From Bolinopsis microptera (lineage: Eukaryota; Ctenophora; Tentaculata; Lobata; Bolinopsidae): a DNA stretch of 60,000 nt. Location: the NCBI RefSeq assembly GCF_026151205.1, contig NC_087072.1, positions 2,191,375 through 2,251,374 of the forward strand, read 5' to 3'. A program made the position numbers and the translations under genes. Positions 33,710 through 44,635 of the stretch are shown piece by piece (position 1 is the first letter of the stretch; each line of letters starts with the position of its first letter). The notes beneath the pieces are model-generated. The model ran no database searches. It was not told the origin of the DNA and saw only the letters and a program-made list of their open reading frames with translations.

Positions 33710-34468
33710 TAGTGTAATATGGTAAGCTAGTTGCAGCATGATTTAGGCTTTTTAGATCTTTTAGAATATTCTAGTATTAGTGTTAAAAAACCGTTAGTAT
33801 TAGCGTTAGATTAGATTAGGTTAGTGTTGTAGATTATGGAGGTCACGCGGTAGTCAGGTTAGTTAAGTAGGTTGTATTATTGGACAGGCTGGGCCGCGCG
33901 GCGTCACGTGGTTCGCCATGTGATGCCACGTGACCCAGTGCTGGTAAGTCTCGTCTGCCCCGTTACGCTCAGTTTTTCGAGTGGCTTGCTGGGTGAAGTT
34001 TATAAAATTACCACCGCCGAAAAACGCTGTAACGTGGCCGATGCGTCACTAGTATTATATTGATCAAGTAGTAATTTATTACATTTCGAGACTCATTGTT
34101 CGAACCCCCTGTTTCCTTTGTTCCTACCTAACTTAGGACTCGATCAAGTCATTCGATCATTTAAAGTTGTACGGCACTCAGAAGCCTGTAAGAGTTAAAG
34201 TTGCAGAGCTTGAGAGCTAGAGATTTGCAGGTATTCGTGTACGAGACTTCGACATCGTACCCGTATATTTCTTTAAGTACCGCGTACGATACTTCAAGAT
34301 CGTACCCGTGTATTTCTTAAGTACTGTGTACGACACTTCTCTATCGTACCCTTGTACATTTTAATTACCCGTGTACGCCACTTCGCTACCGTACCTTTGT
34401 GAGCAGGCAGTGTAGACCACCGGTACGCCTCGGGAGGACTGTTCTGGTGCCAACCTTGTTTTACACTA
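33710..34468 (+). repeat. 3' LTR of the gypsy element
   Basis: 759 bases, indistinguishable by eye from the 5' LTR at 20053-20811. It is followed by the target duplication AACC (34469-34472) and the right part of the split hAT-like element. Confidence 0.95.
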
Positions 34469-35017
34469 AACCGGTACTACACTACTACTACTTGTAATTA
34501 TCGTTAAACTCAAAGCCTCATCCTTTTGTTGCAGTATACGAACACCAGCTTTTCAGCTAGCTCAGGTCGCAACCTTAATCTACGCTTGTCCATAATATAC
34601 TCGTAATCTCTAAAATTGGTCTCACAAATTGACGAAAACACTGAATACTATTTGGGCCGACTGTTTAAGCAGAAAAAGTTCTCCTCCAAAATATTTCCAG
34701 TATATTGACGGATTAATAAGCTTCATAGGTTCTGATTCCGCATCAGTGTAGGGTTTTACCCCTTCTCTGTCGCGCACGTACCGTCTAGTTTTTGTTTCCA
34801 TTGCTATCAACTGGATTCAACCTTTCAGCCTACTTTATTAAGTACGTACCGTACAGCTAATTTAAAGGTACGTACCGTACGAACTTACCATCTTAGCATC
34901 CACTATTGACCGATGGAATTCAAACCCCAGAATCACTGTCAATATGGAGTCGTTCACATATTACCTAATCATAAATCAGCCGAGGGGGAGGGTTTTCAAA
35001 TGCTTACGGTTGATTAC

Positions 35018-35048
<31 letters not shown>

Positions 35049-35208
35049 TGGTCGTTGATTACGTAATCAAAATTTTAATTTTTTACCGATTTTCGAAATA
35101 CCAATTGGAAAATTTTCGTTAATTATTTAATCAACATTTTCTTTTTTAAACCAATTTTCGTTTAGTAAGTGCTTTGCGATTATTTCATTCATTAATCCGT
35201 TGCCAAAA

Positions 35209-35643
35209 TCACAATGCTGGCAAGCATTACCGTCGCCCTTATATTCACAATACTATTTACCCCCTATACTATTATATCCCCTTTATTGTTTTCCAGGCAT
35301 TAAGACTTTTTCGAAAGTAGTTCAGCAGATACATTTAAGTTCAAAACATTCTAATTCAATGTTAAAGATGACAGGAATAAGAAATAGTTATATGGAGGTT
35401 TTTAAGAAATTTGCGCAAAATACGCGCCAGCATGTTATACGAAATTAGGTAAAAAACCCAAAATCGCCATATTCAGGTGCCTTAAAAACCATGTTAAAAT
35501 TGAGTTAGATATCTGAAACTTTGCAGGGCGTCTAGACCTTGTCCAAGTCGACAGTAAAAAAAATTTCATGTTTCAGGAGTATCGGGAAGTGGGTTTTCTG
35601 GAACCCCTGTTTTACAACAGATTGTCGTGAAGATATATATATA
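35209..35643 (+). repeat. Dispersed repeat X (copy a), start TCACAATGCTGGCAAGC
   Basis: Shared with 41299-41679 (inverted, partial) and 59048-59600. Common blocks include TTTTCCAGGCATTA, ATGACAGGAATA and CGCCATATTCAGGTGCC. Short ORFs here differ between copies and do not look coding. Likely the end of an unclassified mobile element. Confidence 0.6.
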
Positions 35644-35954
35644 TCTCTACTATAATTCAGAGAATTATTTCTGCTGTATGTATGTACGACCGCCCACGTG
35701 GAAATTAGATGAAAAATAGGAATTTAGGTAACAACCAAAAGGTTCCATAGCAACGGTGTTTTAATGCACACATGCACGTGCAAAGATTGTTTTAACGTCA
35801 TTTTGATCGGTTTTGTGGTAATTACGTTGTGTTTAAAGTGTTTTATATTTAAATCGGCTGTATCTTCGGTTGAGATGGATATTTTTTGATGCGATTCAAA
35901 CTTTATTTCAAAGAATACTACTAGCTTCGTCCCTGTGACCACGGGCTTTCTAGT
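35644..35954 (+). mobile_element. Possible small non-autonomous Helitron
   Basis: Begins TCTCTACTATAATTC and ends CTTTCTAGT, with a short GC-rich potential hairpin (CCCTGTGACCACGGG) before the CTAGT, as in Helitron ends. The flanking host base is A before and after. The related repeat X at 59.6 kb lacks it. Only one copy is in the window, so this is weak. Confidence 0.35.
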
Positions 35955-36976
35955 ATAATAATAATATGTATAGACGCTTTTTGCAGTCAATTGTAGCCTA
36001 CATTTAAGTGTCCGTAGATTCAAAAGTATAAAAGATACAGTCATTTCGAACCACAGGTTTTAAAGATAATCGTTTATACTTTAGTTTACTTTATATTGAA
36101 AAATAATTTATCATCATCATCATCACTTGATGACGTCATCAATTTAAGTGTTTTTAAAACTTGATTTTTGACAAAACAACAACTTTTCAAATCGATTTTA
36201 CACCATTAAAGAGTAATTTTATTCAAAATCTGAGGACATTTTTACCTTAGATAATTGTTCAAGCATTCTAAAAATCTACCGGAAAAGTTTCCTACCTTAC
36301 TCCTTCATAAAGATATTTGCTATTGAAGTTAGTGCTTTTTTGAAGAATAATTTTATAAAAACACAAAAGTTGTGAATTAGTATTCTCTGGTGTTGGGCTA
36401 TCCCTTGGGTTGTGGAGCTCAATTTTGCTTCTTAAAGGTGTAAATTGTGTTATAGGCTAGTTTTAAAGTTAAAAATCGAAAAGTTGCACACGTGGGGACA
36501 CGCCCAAATTGATTTAAAATAGCTAAAATCACTAAAAATTTTGATTTTCACGATTTTTATCAACTTTGGAGTCCCGTTGTGATCCAAGTTCTTTTTGAAA
36601 TCTTCTGAAACTTTGCATGCTTATCAAACTATATATTAAATACCACTATGCAAAAATTTACGGTGATTCAATATTGTATGCGCACGCAACGTCCGCTCAA
36701 AGTTTGCACGTGCGAAAGGTGAGAATTTTGCTCATTCGTGATTTCGAATATATTCTGCTTTCCACGATATTTAAATGGCATTATATATGAATTTAATGCC
36801 AACTTGAATGAGTAAAAAGTGCCATATTCAGTCGGTTATCGACAGATATACCTAACTAAACACAAGGAAACGTTTTCAAAGGCAAAATTTCGAAATCGTC
36901 GAAATTACCTCCTTGTTAATGAAGTTTCGACTAGCTGTGTAAATTATCCTGACATTATAATCAAAAAGAGATGATA
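35955..36976. other. Unassigned AT-rich nested DNA
   Basis: About 1 kb with no supported gene, lying between the Helitron-like segment and the foldback at 36977. It is absent from the related copy at 59.6 kb and from the other MITE copies. Confidence 0.4.
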
Positions 36977-37307
36977 TTTGACCAAAACCCATAATCATGG
37001 GTAGAGTGTACCGCTGCCAGTGTCTCTCTCTTTTCCAAACAAAAGGAAATGATATTAATTTGAGGAACAGTCCGCTAATGCAAATTGATACCGAGAATGA
37101 AATCGGTCGCTCGCTTTTTCCATCCGATCACGGCTCACGAATTGTAATAAAGCTTATTGATTTGAAAAAGCGAGCGACCGATTTCATTCTCGGTATCAAT
37201 TTGCATTAGCGGACTGTTCCTCAATTTAATATCATTTCCTTTTTTTTGGAAAAGAGAGAGACACTGGCAGCGGTACACTCTACCCATGATTATGGGTTTT
37301 GGTCAAA
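36977..37307. mobile_element. Foldback element with 144-bp inverted arms
   Basis: The left arm at 36977-37120 (TTTGACCAAAACCCATAATC...) is repeated in inverted orientation at 37164-37307 with only a few differences, leaving a 43-base loop. No coding capacity. A second member, cut by the window end, starts at 59607. Confidence 0.85.
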
Positions 37308-37995
37308 TTATTGATTACGTAATATGTGAACGACCCCATATGCCTCCACACAAGAATATACCAATTACTTGGACTGCAGGAGTTCTACTGCTTTTTTTTG
37401 TTAGATTCACTAATATTTATATACAGATTTGATATTTTGACCTTATATTTAATTTCACAATTTCACAATTTAGTATTTACAGTTTCACTACAAACGGATT
37501 GGTGTATCAAATAATGAATAAATTTATATTCAAGCTTGAACTTCGTACTCTTTTAGTTTTACATTTATAAGTATTGGTTTTAAAAGCTCACGACAACGAA
37601 TAGAACGTTAAATTATTTGACGACTTAAATGATTCAAGCAAGAAAATAATCACAATCAATTAGATAATTAAGTATATTTACGCGATTCTTGTGCTTCTTT
37701 TATGACTTTAATTTTGAAATAAACAACTTACTCGTATTATCTGGTATTAATTGTTCAACCTACTCTCGAATATATAGATTTTCCGACAGTTGCATGCACA
37801 GTCTATTCTAGTAACGTTACAAATTCACTCGCTTTCGTATCAGTTGTGTTCTTATCAACGCACTGAATTGTATGCGGCTTTAAGATAAAGTATGAACACA
37901 GTGTACAATGTATCATCATTATCAGCGAATTTAACGATAGTTTCAGTCTGCTTAAACTCCCTATGAGTATGGGATGTACGGTAAACCGGGATTAA

Positions 37996-38053
37996 CAGTA
38001 AGGTAAATCGCGGTTTTACTGATTCCTACAGTAAACCCCGATTTACCTTACCG
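37996..38053. repeat. Conserved hairpin downstream of ZNF copy 3
   Basis: Homologue of the hairpin at 14410-14469 (AGGTAAATCGCGG / CCCCGATTTACCT). Confidence 0.55.
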
Positions 38054-38311
38054 TTAACCCTTGTATGTATTTAATTTGTCTTTTAAATATCCAAAAGAAG
38101 GTTAGGTCTTGTATGTAAAATTGCTCGAAAACTTGATAAAACCCGAATATTAACTAAGAAAATAAGAAACTAATTTCACTTTACTAAACCTTTCACAAAA
38201 CCTTTTACATCAGCTTTTGGCTTTGATAATTTGATTTGAGTTAGAAACTTCGTCCAGTTCCTGCAGCTATAAGATATCACATACATTTCAATAGAATTAT
38301 ACTAAAGTTAT

Positions 38312-39157
38312 TTATGCCCCATATTTCATAACCACTATACTGAGAGGTGAGACAGCGGGAGGAGTTGCTGGGGGAGACAAGTGAGATGTTGGTTGGTTAC
38401 TGGAGAAGGAACCGGGAAGTAAGCTGGAACTGGAGAGTAGGGAGTCAGCTGACTCAGCTAAAGATGTTAGAGGCTTCACGAAAGGTATAGGCTTAACAAA
38501 AATGGGTCCTTCAACACTATCGTTTTGTCGAGAATTTGAAGCCTGGCTTCTTTCATGAAAAGTGTGTGAGTTTTCTCCGATATAGTTCCGCTTTGGAAAA
38601 GCCAAAGTTGACTTATGACAACCATTAAAAGAACATTCAGAAGATCGATATGTATTTTTACTGTCATTTGGTTTTAGGCTTGCACTGTTGGAACATTTAG
38701 AGCATTTATATGGTTTTTCACCAGTATGAGTCCGCCGATGGCAAACTAAATTTGATCTGTCGCTTGCACTGTAGGAACATTCAGAGCATTTATATGGTTT
38801 TTCGCCAGTATGAGTCCGTCGATGTGAAACTAAAACTGATTTTTGGCTTAAACTGTAGGAACATTCAGAGCAACTATATGGTTTTTCACCAGTATGAGTC
38901 CGTCGATGTGAAACTAAAGCTGATTTTTGGCTTGAACTGTAGGAACATTCAGAGCATTTGTAAGGTTTTTCACCAATGTGAATCAGCTGATGGCGAACTA
39001 AATTCGGTTTTACGCTTGTACTGTAGGAACATTCAGAGCATTTATTTGGCTTTTCACCAGTATGAGTCCGTCGATGTGAAACTAAAGATGATTTTTGGCT
39101 TGAACTGTAGGAACGTTCAGGCAACTGTACAGTTTTTCGCCAGTATGAGTCCACCAA
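38312..39157 (-). pseudogene. ZNF copy 3, out-of-frame downstream part
   Basis: Open in the shifted frame for 281 codons. It reads the rest of finger 9, then fingers 10-13 (linkers HTGEKP and HIGEKP), degenerate finger-like segments ([25 protein letters not shown]), SPKRNY-like AFPKRNYIGEN, and a Ser/Pro-rich C-terminus ending VVMKYGA before TAA at 38312. This is the best preserved C-terminal part in the array. It would need a frame correction at about 39120 to join the N-terminal ORF. Confidence 0.75.
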
Positions 39158-40182
39158 TGATTAACTAAAGCTTTCTTTTGGCTTGCGCTGTAGGAACAAT
39201 CAGAGCATTTGTAAGGCTTTTGATTTTCACCGGTATGAGTCTGCTGATGGCGAGCTAAATTTTGTTTTTGGCTTGAACTGTAGGAACATTCGGAGCATTT
39301 ATACGGTTTTTCGCAAGTATGAGTCCGCCGATGTAAAACTAAAGCTATCTTTTGGTTTGCACTATATGAACATTCAGAGCATTTGTAAGGTTTTTCACCA
39401 GTGTGAATCAGCTGATGACGAACTAAATTCGGTTTTACGCTTGCACTGTAGGAACATTCAGAGCATTTGTAAGGTTTTTCACCAGTGTGAATCAGCTGAT
39501 GGCGAACTAAATTCGGTTTTACGCTTGTACTGTAGGAACATCCAGAGCATTTATATGGCTTTCCACCAGTATGAGTCCGTCGATGTAAAACTAAAGCTCT
39601 CTTTTGGTTTGCGCTGTAGGAACATTCAGAGCATTTGTAAGGCTTTTCACCGGTATGACTTAGCTGATGGCGAACTAGATTGTGTTTTCGGCTTGCACTG
39701 TAGGAACATTCAGAGCATTTATACGTTTTTTCACCAGTATGAGTCTGTTGATGTAAAACTAAAGCTTTTGTTTTGCTTGCACTGTACGAACATTCAGAGC
39801 AGTTGTAAGACTTCTCATCAGTATGAACCGACTGTTGACAAGGTAATGCTGATTTTTGGATGGGACAATGCATCTGAGAAGTAGGATTCGAATACCTTTC
39901 TGATTTAATAACAAGATTATCTTCCTCTTTCTTGATCTCTGTCTTCATCAATTCTGGTAAGCTGCAATCTTCCAGGCCCTCTTTCTTGATCTCTGTCTTT
40001 ATCAATTCTGGTAAGTTGTAATCTTCCAGGCCGTCTTTCTTGATCTCTGTCTTTATCAGTTCTGGTAAGTTGCAATCTTCCAGGCCCTCTTTCTTGATCT
40101 CTGTCTTTATTATTTCTGGTAAGTTGCAATCTTCTTCCATCTTCATATCATCTTTAAACTCTGGTACATTTTGCTGCTTCAT
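39082..40182 (-). CDS. ZNF copy 3: C2H2 zinc-finger protein, N-terminal ORF of 366 residues
   Basis: Starts [18 protein letters not shown], followed by four LPE(L/I)IKTEIKKE repeats (one has IKKD, losing a motif). Eight full C2H2 fingers follow; finger 4 has SGC instead of SEC, and the linker after finger 6 is HTCEK. The one-base deletion shared with copies 2, 4 and 5 (CAGGCAAC near 39120) ends the frame in finger 9 with [13 protein letters not shown]. An acceptor-like TTTCCAG lies before the ATG. Probable nuclear DNA-binding protein if expressed. Confidence 0.72.
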   Translation of the reverse strand: MKQQNVPEFKDDMKMEEDCNLPEIIKTEIKKEGLEDCNLPELIKTEIKKDGLEDYNLPELIKTEIKKEGLEDCSLPELMKTEIKKEEDNLVIKSERYSNPTSQMHCPIQKSALPCQQSVHTDEKSYNCSECSYSASKTKALVLHQQTHTGEKTYKCSECSYSASRKHNLVRHQLSHTGEKPYKCSECSYSANQKRALVLHRRTHTGGKPYKCSGCSYSTSVKPNLVRHQLIHTGEKPYKCSECSYSASVKPNLVRHQLIHTGEKPYKCSECSYSANQKIALVLHRRTHTCEKPYKCSECSYSSSQKQNLARHQQTHTGENQKPYKCSDCSYSASQKKALVNHWWTHTGEKLYSCLNVPTVQAKNHL

Positions 40183-40653
40183 TTTACTGGAAAGTCAACA
40201 TGAACAACCGTACGCGTACGTGTAAAATGTAAATATGTTGGCATTTGATGATGGTCACTAAAAAATGATATGAATGTAAATTCGAAGTGTATTATCTCCG
40301 AAACGATATTTCAGATAAGAATTAATTGGAAAAAATGTTAGCTCTGTTTATGGAGCATCATACTTAAAGCTAATTAGCGAATAGGTAGCTAATTAGAGAA
40401 TAGAGATACCCAATGAAAAAAACAAGCCTTGATCACAGAAAATAGGGAAATGGCGGAGAGGGTAGTCAAATTCGTTAAAAGTTTAAAATGTTATTTTGAT
40501 ATTTTGCCGATAATTAGTTGCAAATAAAAGATAATACATATATACATGTATTATAATAAACTTCTAAACTTAATCAAACAAGTAAACTATAACTGCAGTC
40601 TTCAAACTAAAACTCCAAGAATACGATAATGTTATATCTGAATATTGAATTAC

Positions 40654-40804
40654 CATACTGTCCGTGATCTATTTCGTGATGTTCGTGATGTAAATTTTAC
40701 GGTGATCACTTTTTACAGAATTCTGTAGCATTACAAGATCATGAATCTAGTCACGATTTAGGAAAGGTCACGTTTAACATCACGAACTAGATCACGGACA
40801 GTAT
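40654..40804. mobile_element. 29-bp-TIR MITE (copy 3)
   Basis: Homologue of 16794-16943 with ends ATACTGTCCGTGATC and GATCACGGACAGTAT; one substitution in the left arm (CTATTTCG for CTAGTTCG). Confidence 0.75.
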
Positions 40805-41298
40805 TATAGTACAGACAGATCGTAGTACTGAAAAAATCGATCGACCGACACAAGAAGCTTTCGAAGGATTTTTGACGTTTTTGAGTCCCATTAGGTGCCC
40901 TTTATGGCTGACCAACTTTTCCAAACTTTTCCACGTGTCTTAAGCCCACTTTTTGCCACTTTTACCACTTTTTACCTCCTTTCTTGTTTGTCGAATATCC
41001 TTAGTTTTGAACATCGCAAAAGCTTGCAGATTAATCGAGGGTGTTCATCTTATCAGGAGGAAAAACTGATGTAAAGACAATTTAGACGAGTAACACTAAC
41101 AGTAATATCCGTCAAGCTTTTCCTATTCGTTTACAATTACAATTGTAATAAATTAAGAAGAACTACCCGAAGGCAGCTGTACTCGGCAATAACGATTCAA
41201 TAAACATCAGCTAATTGGACACTAACTATACCGCCCTTATCCCGAAATACTACGGGAAATACTATTGACATTGTATAACGTATGTATCCACCTGGGAG

Positions 41299-41679
41299 GT
41301 ACTCCTCAAACATGAAATTTTTTTGACAGTCGATTTGGACAAGGTATAGACGCCCTGCAAAGTTTCAGATCTCTAACTCAATTTTAACATGGTTTTTAAG
41401 GCACCTGAATATGGCGATTTTGGGTTTTTTTACCTAATTTCGTATAACATGCTGGCGCCTGGCGCGTATTTTGCGCAAATTTCTTAAAAACCTCCACATA
41501 ACTATTTCTTATTCCTGTCATCTTTAACATTGAATTAGAATGTTTTGAACTTAAATATACCTGCTGAACTACTTTCGATGAGTCTTAATGCCTGGAAAAC
41601 AATAAAGGGGATATAATAGTATAGGGGGTAAATAGTGTTGTGAATATAAGGGCAACGGTTATGCTTGCCAGCATTGTGA
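41299..41679 (-). repeat. Dispersed repeat X (copy b, inverted, partial)
   Basis: Reverse complement of the 35209-35580 stretch, ending GCTTGCCAGCATTGTGA. It replaces the ACTTCGCCGA block present at the same place in receptor interval copies 1, 2 and 4, so it arrived by insertion with deletion or by rearrangement. Confidence 0.65.
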
Positions 41680-42576
41680 TTTATTTTATATAAACAATAA
41701 AATATTAAAACCGTCTTACGTAACGTATTTATATATATATAATAATGTTATTAACTTCCTTGTTTTATTTGTCCTTTTCTCTTCCAACCAGATATTTATC
41801 TAACTATCAGTATTATATTTCAATCATGAGTTATTGAGACTAATAAACAGCGAACTTCTCCGTTATTTGATATGTTATTAAATGTAACGAACAATCATAT
41901 TCGGGAGATGGTTAAAAAACTATCAGTTCACATTGACATAGGAATTTTTTATAAATGCAATCTCGTGAAATATTTACGATAACGAAAGACAATGATAACC
42001 CTGGTCATTAGTAAGACCCCTAATCATATAACCATTATAATTCATACATCAACATGCCTATCTTAAAAGTTCTTCCTAGCTGTGACAATTGGAAAAACGT
42101 GATCGGGTCATGGTCCATCTCGTGTGAACTTTCCTAATGACTGCAGGGTGTAATACATTTATTCAACAACTCCAGTCACTCGTGAGACTTGTCTGGATGC
42201 TTTTTCTGGAAAAACATAAATTTGATGTTAAATTTAGCTATATTAGGACAAGCAGACTGTGATTGATTGACTAAATTATGTTTAGTCCCCCATATTTATA
42301 CATTTACAACATGTTATCAGTTGAATAATATCTGCCGTGACTGTGGCTATTCATTTAGTCAGGAATTCTTGATAAGGTGTATTTTTATCTTTTGCTTTTA
42401 ATTTATCCCAATCTAGATCAGTAATTGATATGTATTTTGTTGTCGATACGTTGTGTCTAATTTAAATTAGTGCCACCTAGGTTTATTCAATTTGCAATTG
42501 TATTACTTTCTACTTAGGTGTTAGGGGTAGTGGGTACTGGGGTAGTTCACAATTCACATATTATGTGATCACTGAA

Positions 42577-42593
42577 GGGGGGGGGGGGGGGGG
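42577..42593 (+). repeat. Poly-G tract upstream of GPCR copy 3
   Basis: Seventeen G, 147 bases before the receptor start; homologous to those of the other copies. Confidence 0.9.
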
Positions 42594-42739
42594 TTCTAAG
42601 TGATATTACGCTTGTGTAACTTTACGGTAGCTATGTCAATGCGTAAAACAGAAAACTGATTACGAATTGGCCACGCCACAAAGAGATAACGTAAAACTTC
42701 TGTTTAATAATTTCTATATTCCTGGAAACCCGTAGCACA

Positions 42740-43859
42740 ATGACGACCCTGGAATATGATTACAGTAACGGAACTATGCACGCCATTAAAAGTGATGTGA
42801 TGAGATACACGTGGTCTGTGTATTTCTTAGTGATTCTCTGTTCATCTCTTGTCGGAGACACATTCATTCTGATTATATCCGTCAAGTACAGGGCCATCCG
42901 ACTTGACAAGGTCCTCGTAGCTATCATCCAACACATTGCTGTTTGTGATTTAATGATCTGTGTGGTATCCATACTTCCGAAGTTACCTCCCTCATTGCTG
43001 ATAGATGGTTGCTAGGCAACGTCCTGTGTACAGCGTGTTGTCTCAGTAGATATTACTTGTATGGAGTCATCCTGTCTCTTGTTTGCGCTATGCCTTCTGT
43101 CCTGCTGCTTCTCCTCAAATATCCCCTTCAGTCGTCGACAGTAACGTTGAAGACTGTACATCAGATTTGTGGAGCGTTTTGGTTGATAGCTTCGATTGGC
43201 CTAGTGACGACCCTGATCCTTGATTATGAATGGGAAATTTACTTTTCATACAAAGGTTATGATTGCGACTTTGTTTTGAGTAGAAATATTTGGCGTCGGA
43301 TGAGGACGTTGACAACAGCCATATTTATCTCCATTCTAAACTGTATTGTTGTTACAACCACAATTCAATTGATAATCATGGCTAAAGAGATCGTTAGCAA
43401 GCGTGGAGAAAGTCTGAAGTGGAAAAGGGTCTTGACAAAAATTCTTAAAGCAGTAATTTATTGCATCTCCTCCCTTCCATTTGCTGTTTACCAAATCATA
43501 GAATTACACATTTCCGAAGAAAAATTCAACCACCACTTATACAGACTAGCCGACTCTTTGCTGTTCTTTCAGATTGTGATCAATTTGCATGTGCTTACTT
43601 TGAAGAGCATTAGAAAGTTTTTCCGGACAAAGATGTACAACAGACATCGCAACAACCTTCGAACTGGGTGAGGCTGTAATGTTAACTGAAGTTTGAGTTA
43701 TATAAGTAAATTGTGTTTGATTCATAAACGACTGGAAGAAGAATGAATAATTCTAATATAACGCTTTTTATGTCATTTCTTCTCAGGAATAAGAAGACTC
43801 ACGCAAATAAAAGGGACATGGCTGATACTATAACGACAACAATTTCAACTAAGGATTAA
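42740..43859 (+). pseudogene. GPCR copy 3, frameshifted after TM2
   Basis: Same receptor family, exon 1 at 42740-43667 and exon 2 at 43787-43859. A one-base deletion near 42980 (CCGAAGTTACC here, CCGAAGGTTACC in the others) shifts the frame just after TM2, with an early stop at about 43015. TM3-TM7 are intact in the other frame from about 43009. In exon 2 the normal stop TAG is changed to AAG, adding two codons before TAA at 43857-43859. Copies 2 and 3 share AKEIVSKRGESLKWKRVLTK, unlike copies 1 and 4 (AKGIV...KWQRV). Confidence 0.75.
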
Positions 43860-43934
43860 TAGATGGAGATTCTGGTGGGGAAGTAAGGCATATTGTTTTG
43901 ACGCGTGACAGCAATTAACCAATCAGCATCCACT

Positions 43935-44586
43935 CTTAGATGGCAAGTACGTACGGTACAGCTACTTTTAAAGGTATGTACCGCACAGGCACTGTAAGGT
44001 ACAAATTTTTTTCAAATTTTTAAAATCAACTTCAGTGAATTACTTGCAATTTCTGATTAGTATTATCATCATAATGTTTGAGATAGAAGTCGAAAATTAA
44101 CACAGTGGTTAAAACAATAAAAGATTTAAGAGGAAAATTTGTGTACCGGATCGCTCTTAACCGGTACTACACTACTACTACTTGTAATTATCGTTAAACT
44201 CAAAGCTTCATCCTTTTGTTGCAGTATACGAACACCAGCTTTTCAGCTAGCTCAGGTCGCAACCTTAATCTACGCTTGTCCATAATATACTCGTAATCTC
44301 TAAAATTGGTCTCACAAATTGACGAAAACACTGAATACTATTTGGGCCAACTGTTTAAGCAGAAAAAGTTCTCCTCCAAAATATTTCCAGTATATTGACG
44401 GATTAATAAGCTTCATAGGTTCTGATTCCGCATCAGTGTAGGGTTTTACCCCTTCTCTGTCGCGCACGTACCGTCTAGTTTTTGTTTCCATTGCTATCAA
44501 CTGGAATCAACCTTTCAGCCTACTTTATTAAGTACGTACCGTACAGCTAATTTAAAGGTACGTACCGTACGAACTTACCATCTTAG
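43935..44586. mobile_element. hAT-like non-autonomous element, 652 bp (copy 3)
   Basis: Complete copy with flanking CATCCACT (43927-43934) and CATCAACT (44587-44594). Ends CTTAGATGGCAAGTACGTAC and GTACGAACTTACCATCTTAG. A 62-codon minus-strand ORF near the right half occurs in all copies of the element but shows no recognisable domain. Confidence 0.75.
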
Positions 44587-44635
44587 CATCAACTATTGAC
44601 CGATGGAATTCAAACCCCAGAATCACTGTCAATAT

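Larger units (their letters stand above)
20053..34468 (+). mobile_element. Ty3/gypsy LTR retrotransposon, nested, interrupted by a LINE
   Basis: Two 759-bp LTRs with no difference that I could find by eye. They begin TAGTGTAA and end TTACACTA, and are flanked by a 4-bp target duplication AACC (20049-20052 and 34469-34472). The uninterrupted form in copies 3 and 4 reads CTTAACCGGTAC. Gene order is gag, protease, reverse transcriptase, RNase H, integrase, which is Ty3/gypsy order. About 8.86 kb without the LINE. The pol gene is broken by the LINE at 23788-29342, so this copy cannot make a full polyprotein. LTR identity implies a very recent insertion. Confidence 0.95.
19825..34896. mobile_element. 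hAT-like non-autonomous element (652-bp class), split by the gypsy insertion
   Basis: The 8-bp target duplication CATCCACT is at 19817-19824 and 34897-34904. Imperfect terminal inverted repeats start CTTAGATGGCAAGTACGTAC at the left and CTAAGATGGTAAGTTCGTAC (reverse complement of the right end). The empty site is in the first receptor-ZNF interval. Complete 652-bp copies are at 43935-44586 and 52381-53032. An 8-bp duplication is characteristic of hAT elements. GTACGTACCGTAC-type subterminal palindromes occur at both ends. No transposase is evident. The gypsy element at 20053-34468 lies inside. Confidence 0.75.
34946..37337. mobile_element. 290-bp-class MITE with G tract, enlarged by nested insertions
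   Basis: Left end GGAGTCGTTCACATATTAC; right end GTAATATGTGAACGACCCC (inverted, about 26 bp). Flanked by ATAT (34942-34945 and 37338-37341). The first receptor-ZNF interval has the empty site. Simple copies are at 44636-44924 and 53082-53368. This copy has a 29-G run at 35018-35046 and about 2.1 kb of extra DNA from about 35209 to 37307. No ORF. Confidence 0.75.

Noticed and set aside
37326-37514. 62-codon ORF repeated after the 290-bp MITE (also 44913-45101 and 53357-53545)
   Set aside because: Begins inside the MITE end and runs into AT-rich flank; conserved through duplication only.
44312-44500. 62-codon minus-strand ORF in the 652-bp element (also 34622-34810 and 52746-52946)
   Set aside because: Conserved only because the host copies are recent duplicates; no recognisable domain and no evidence of selection. 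Possible transposase remnant, not supportable.
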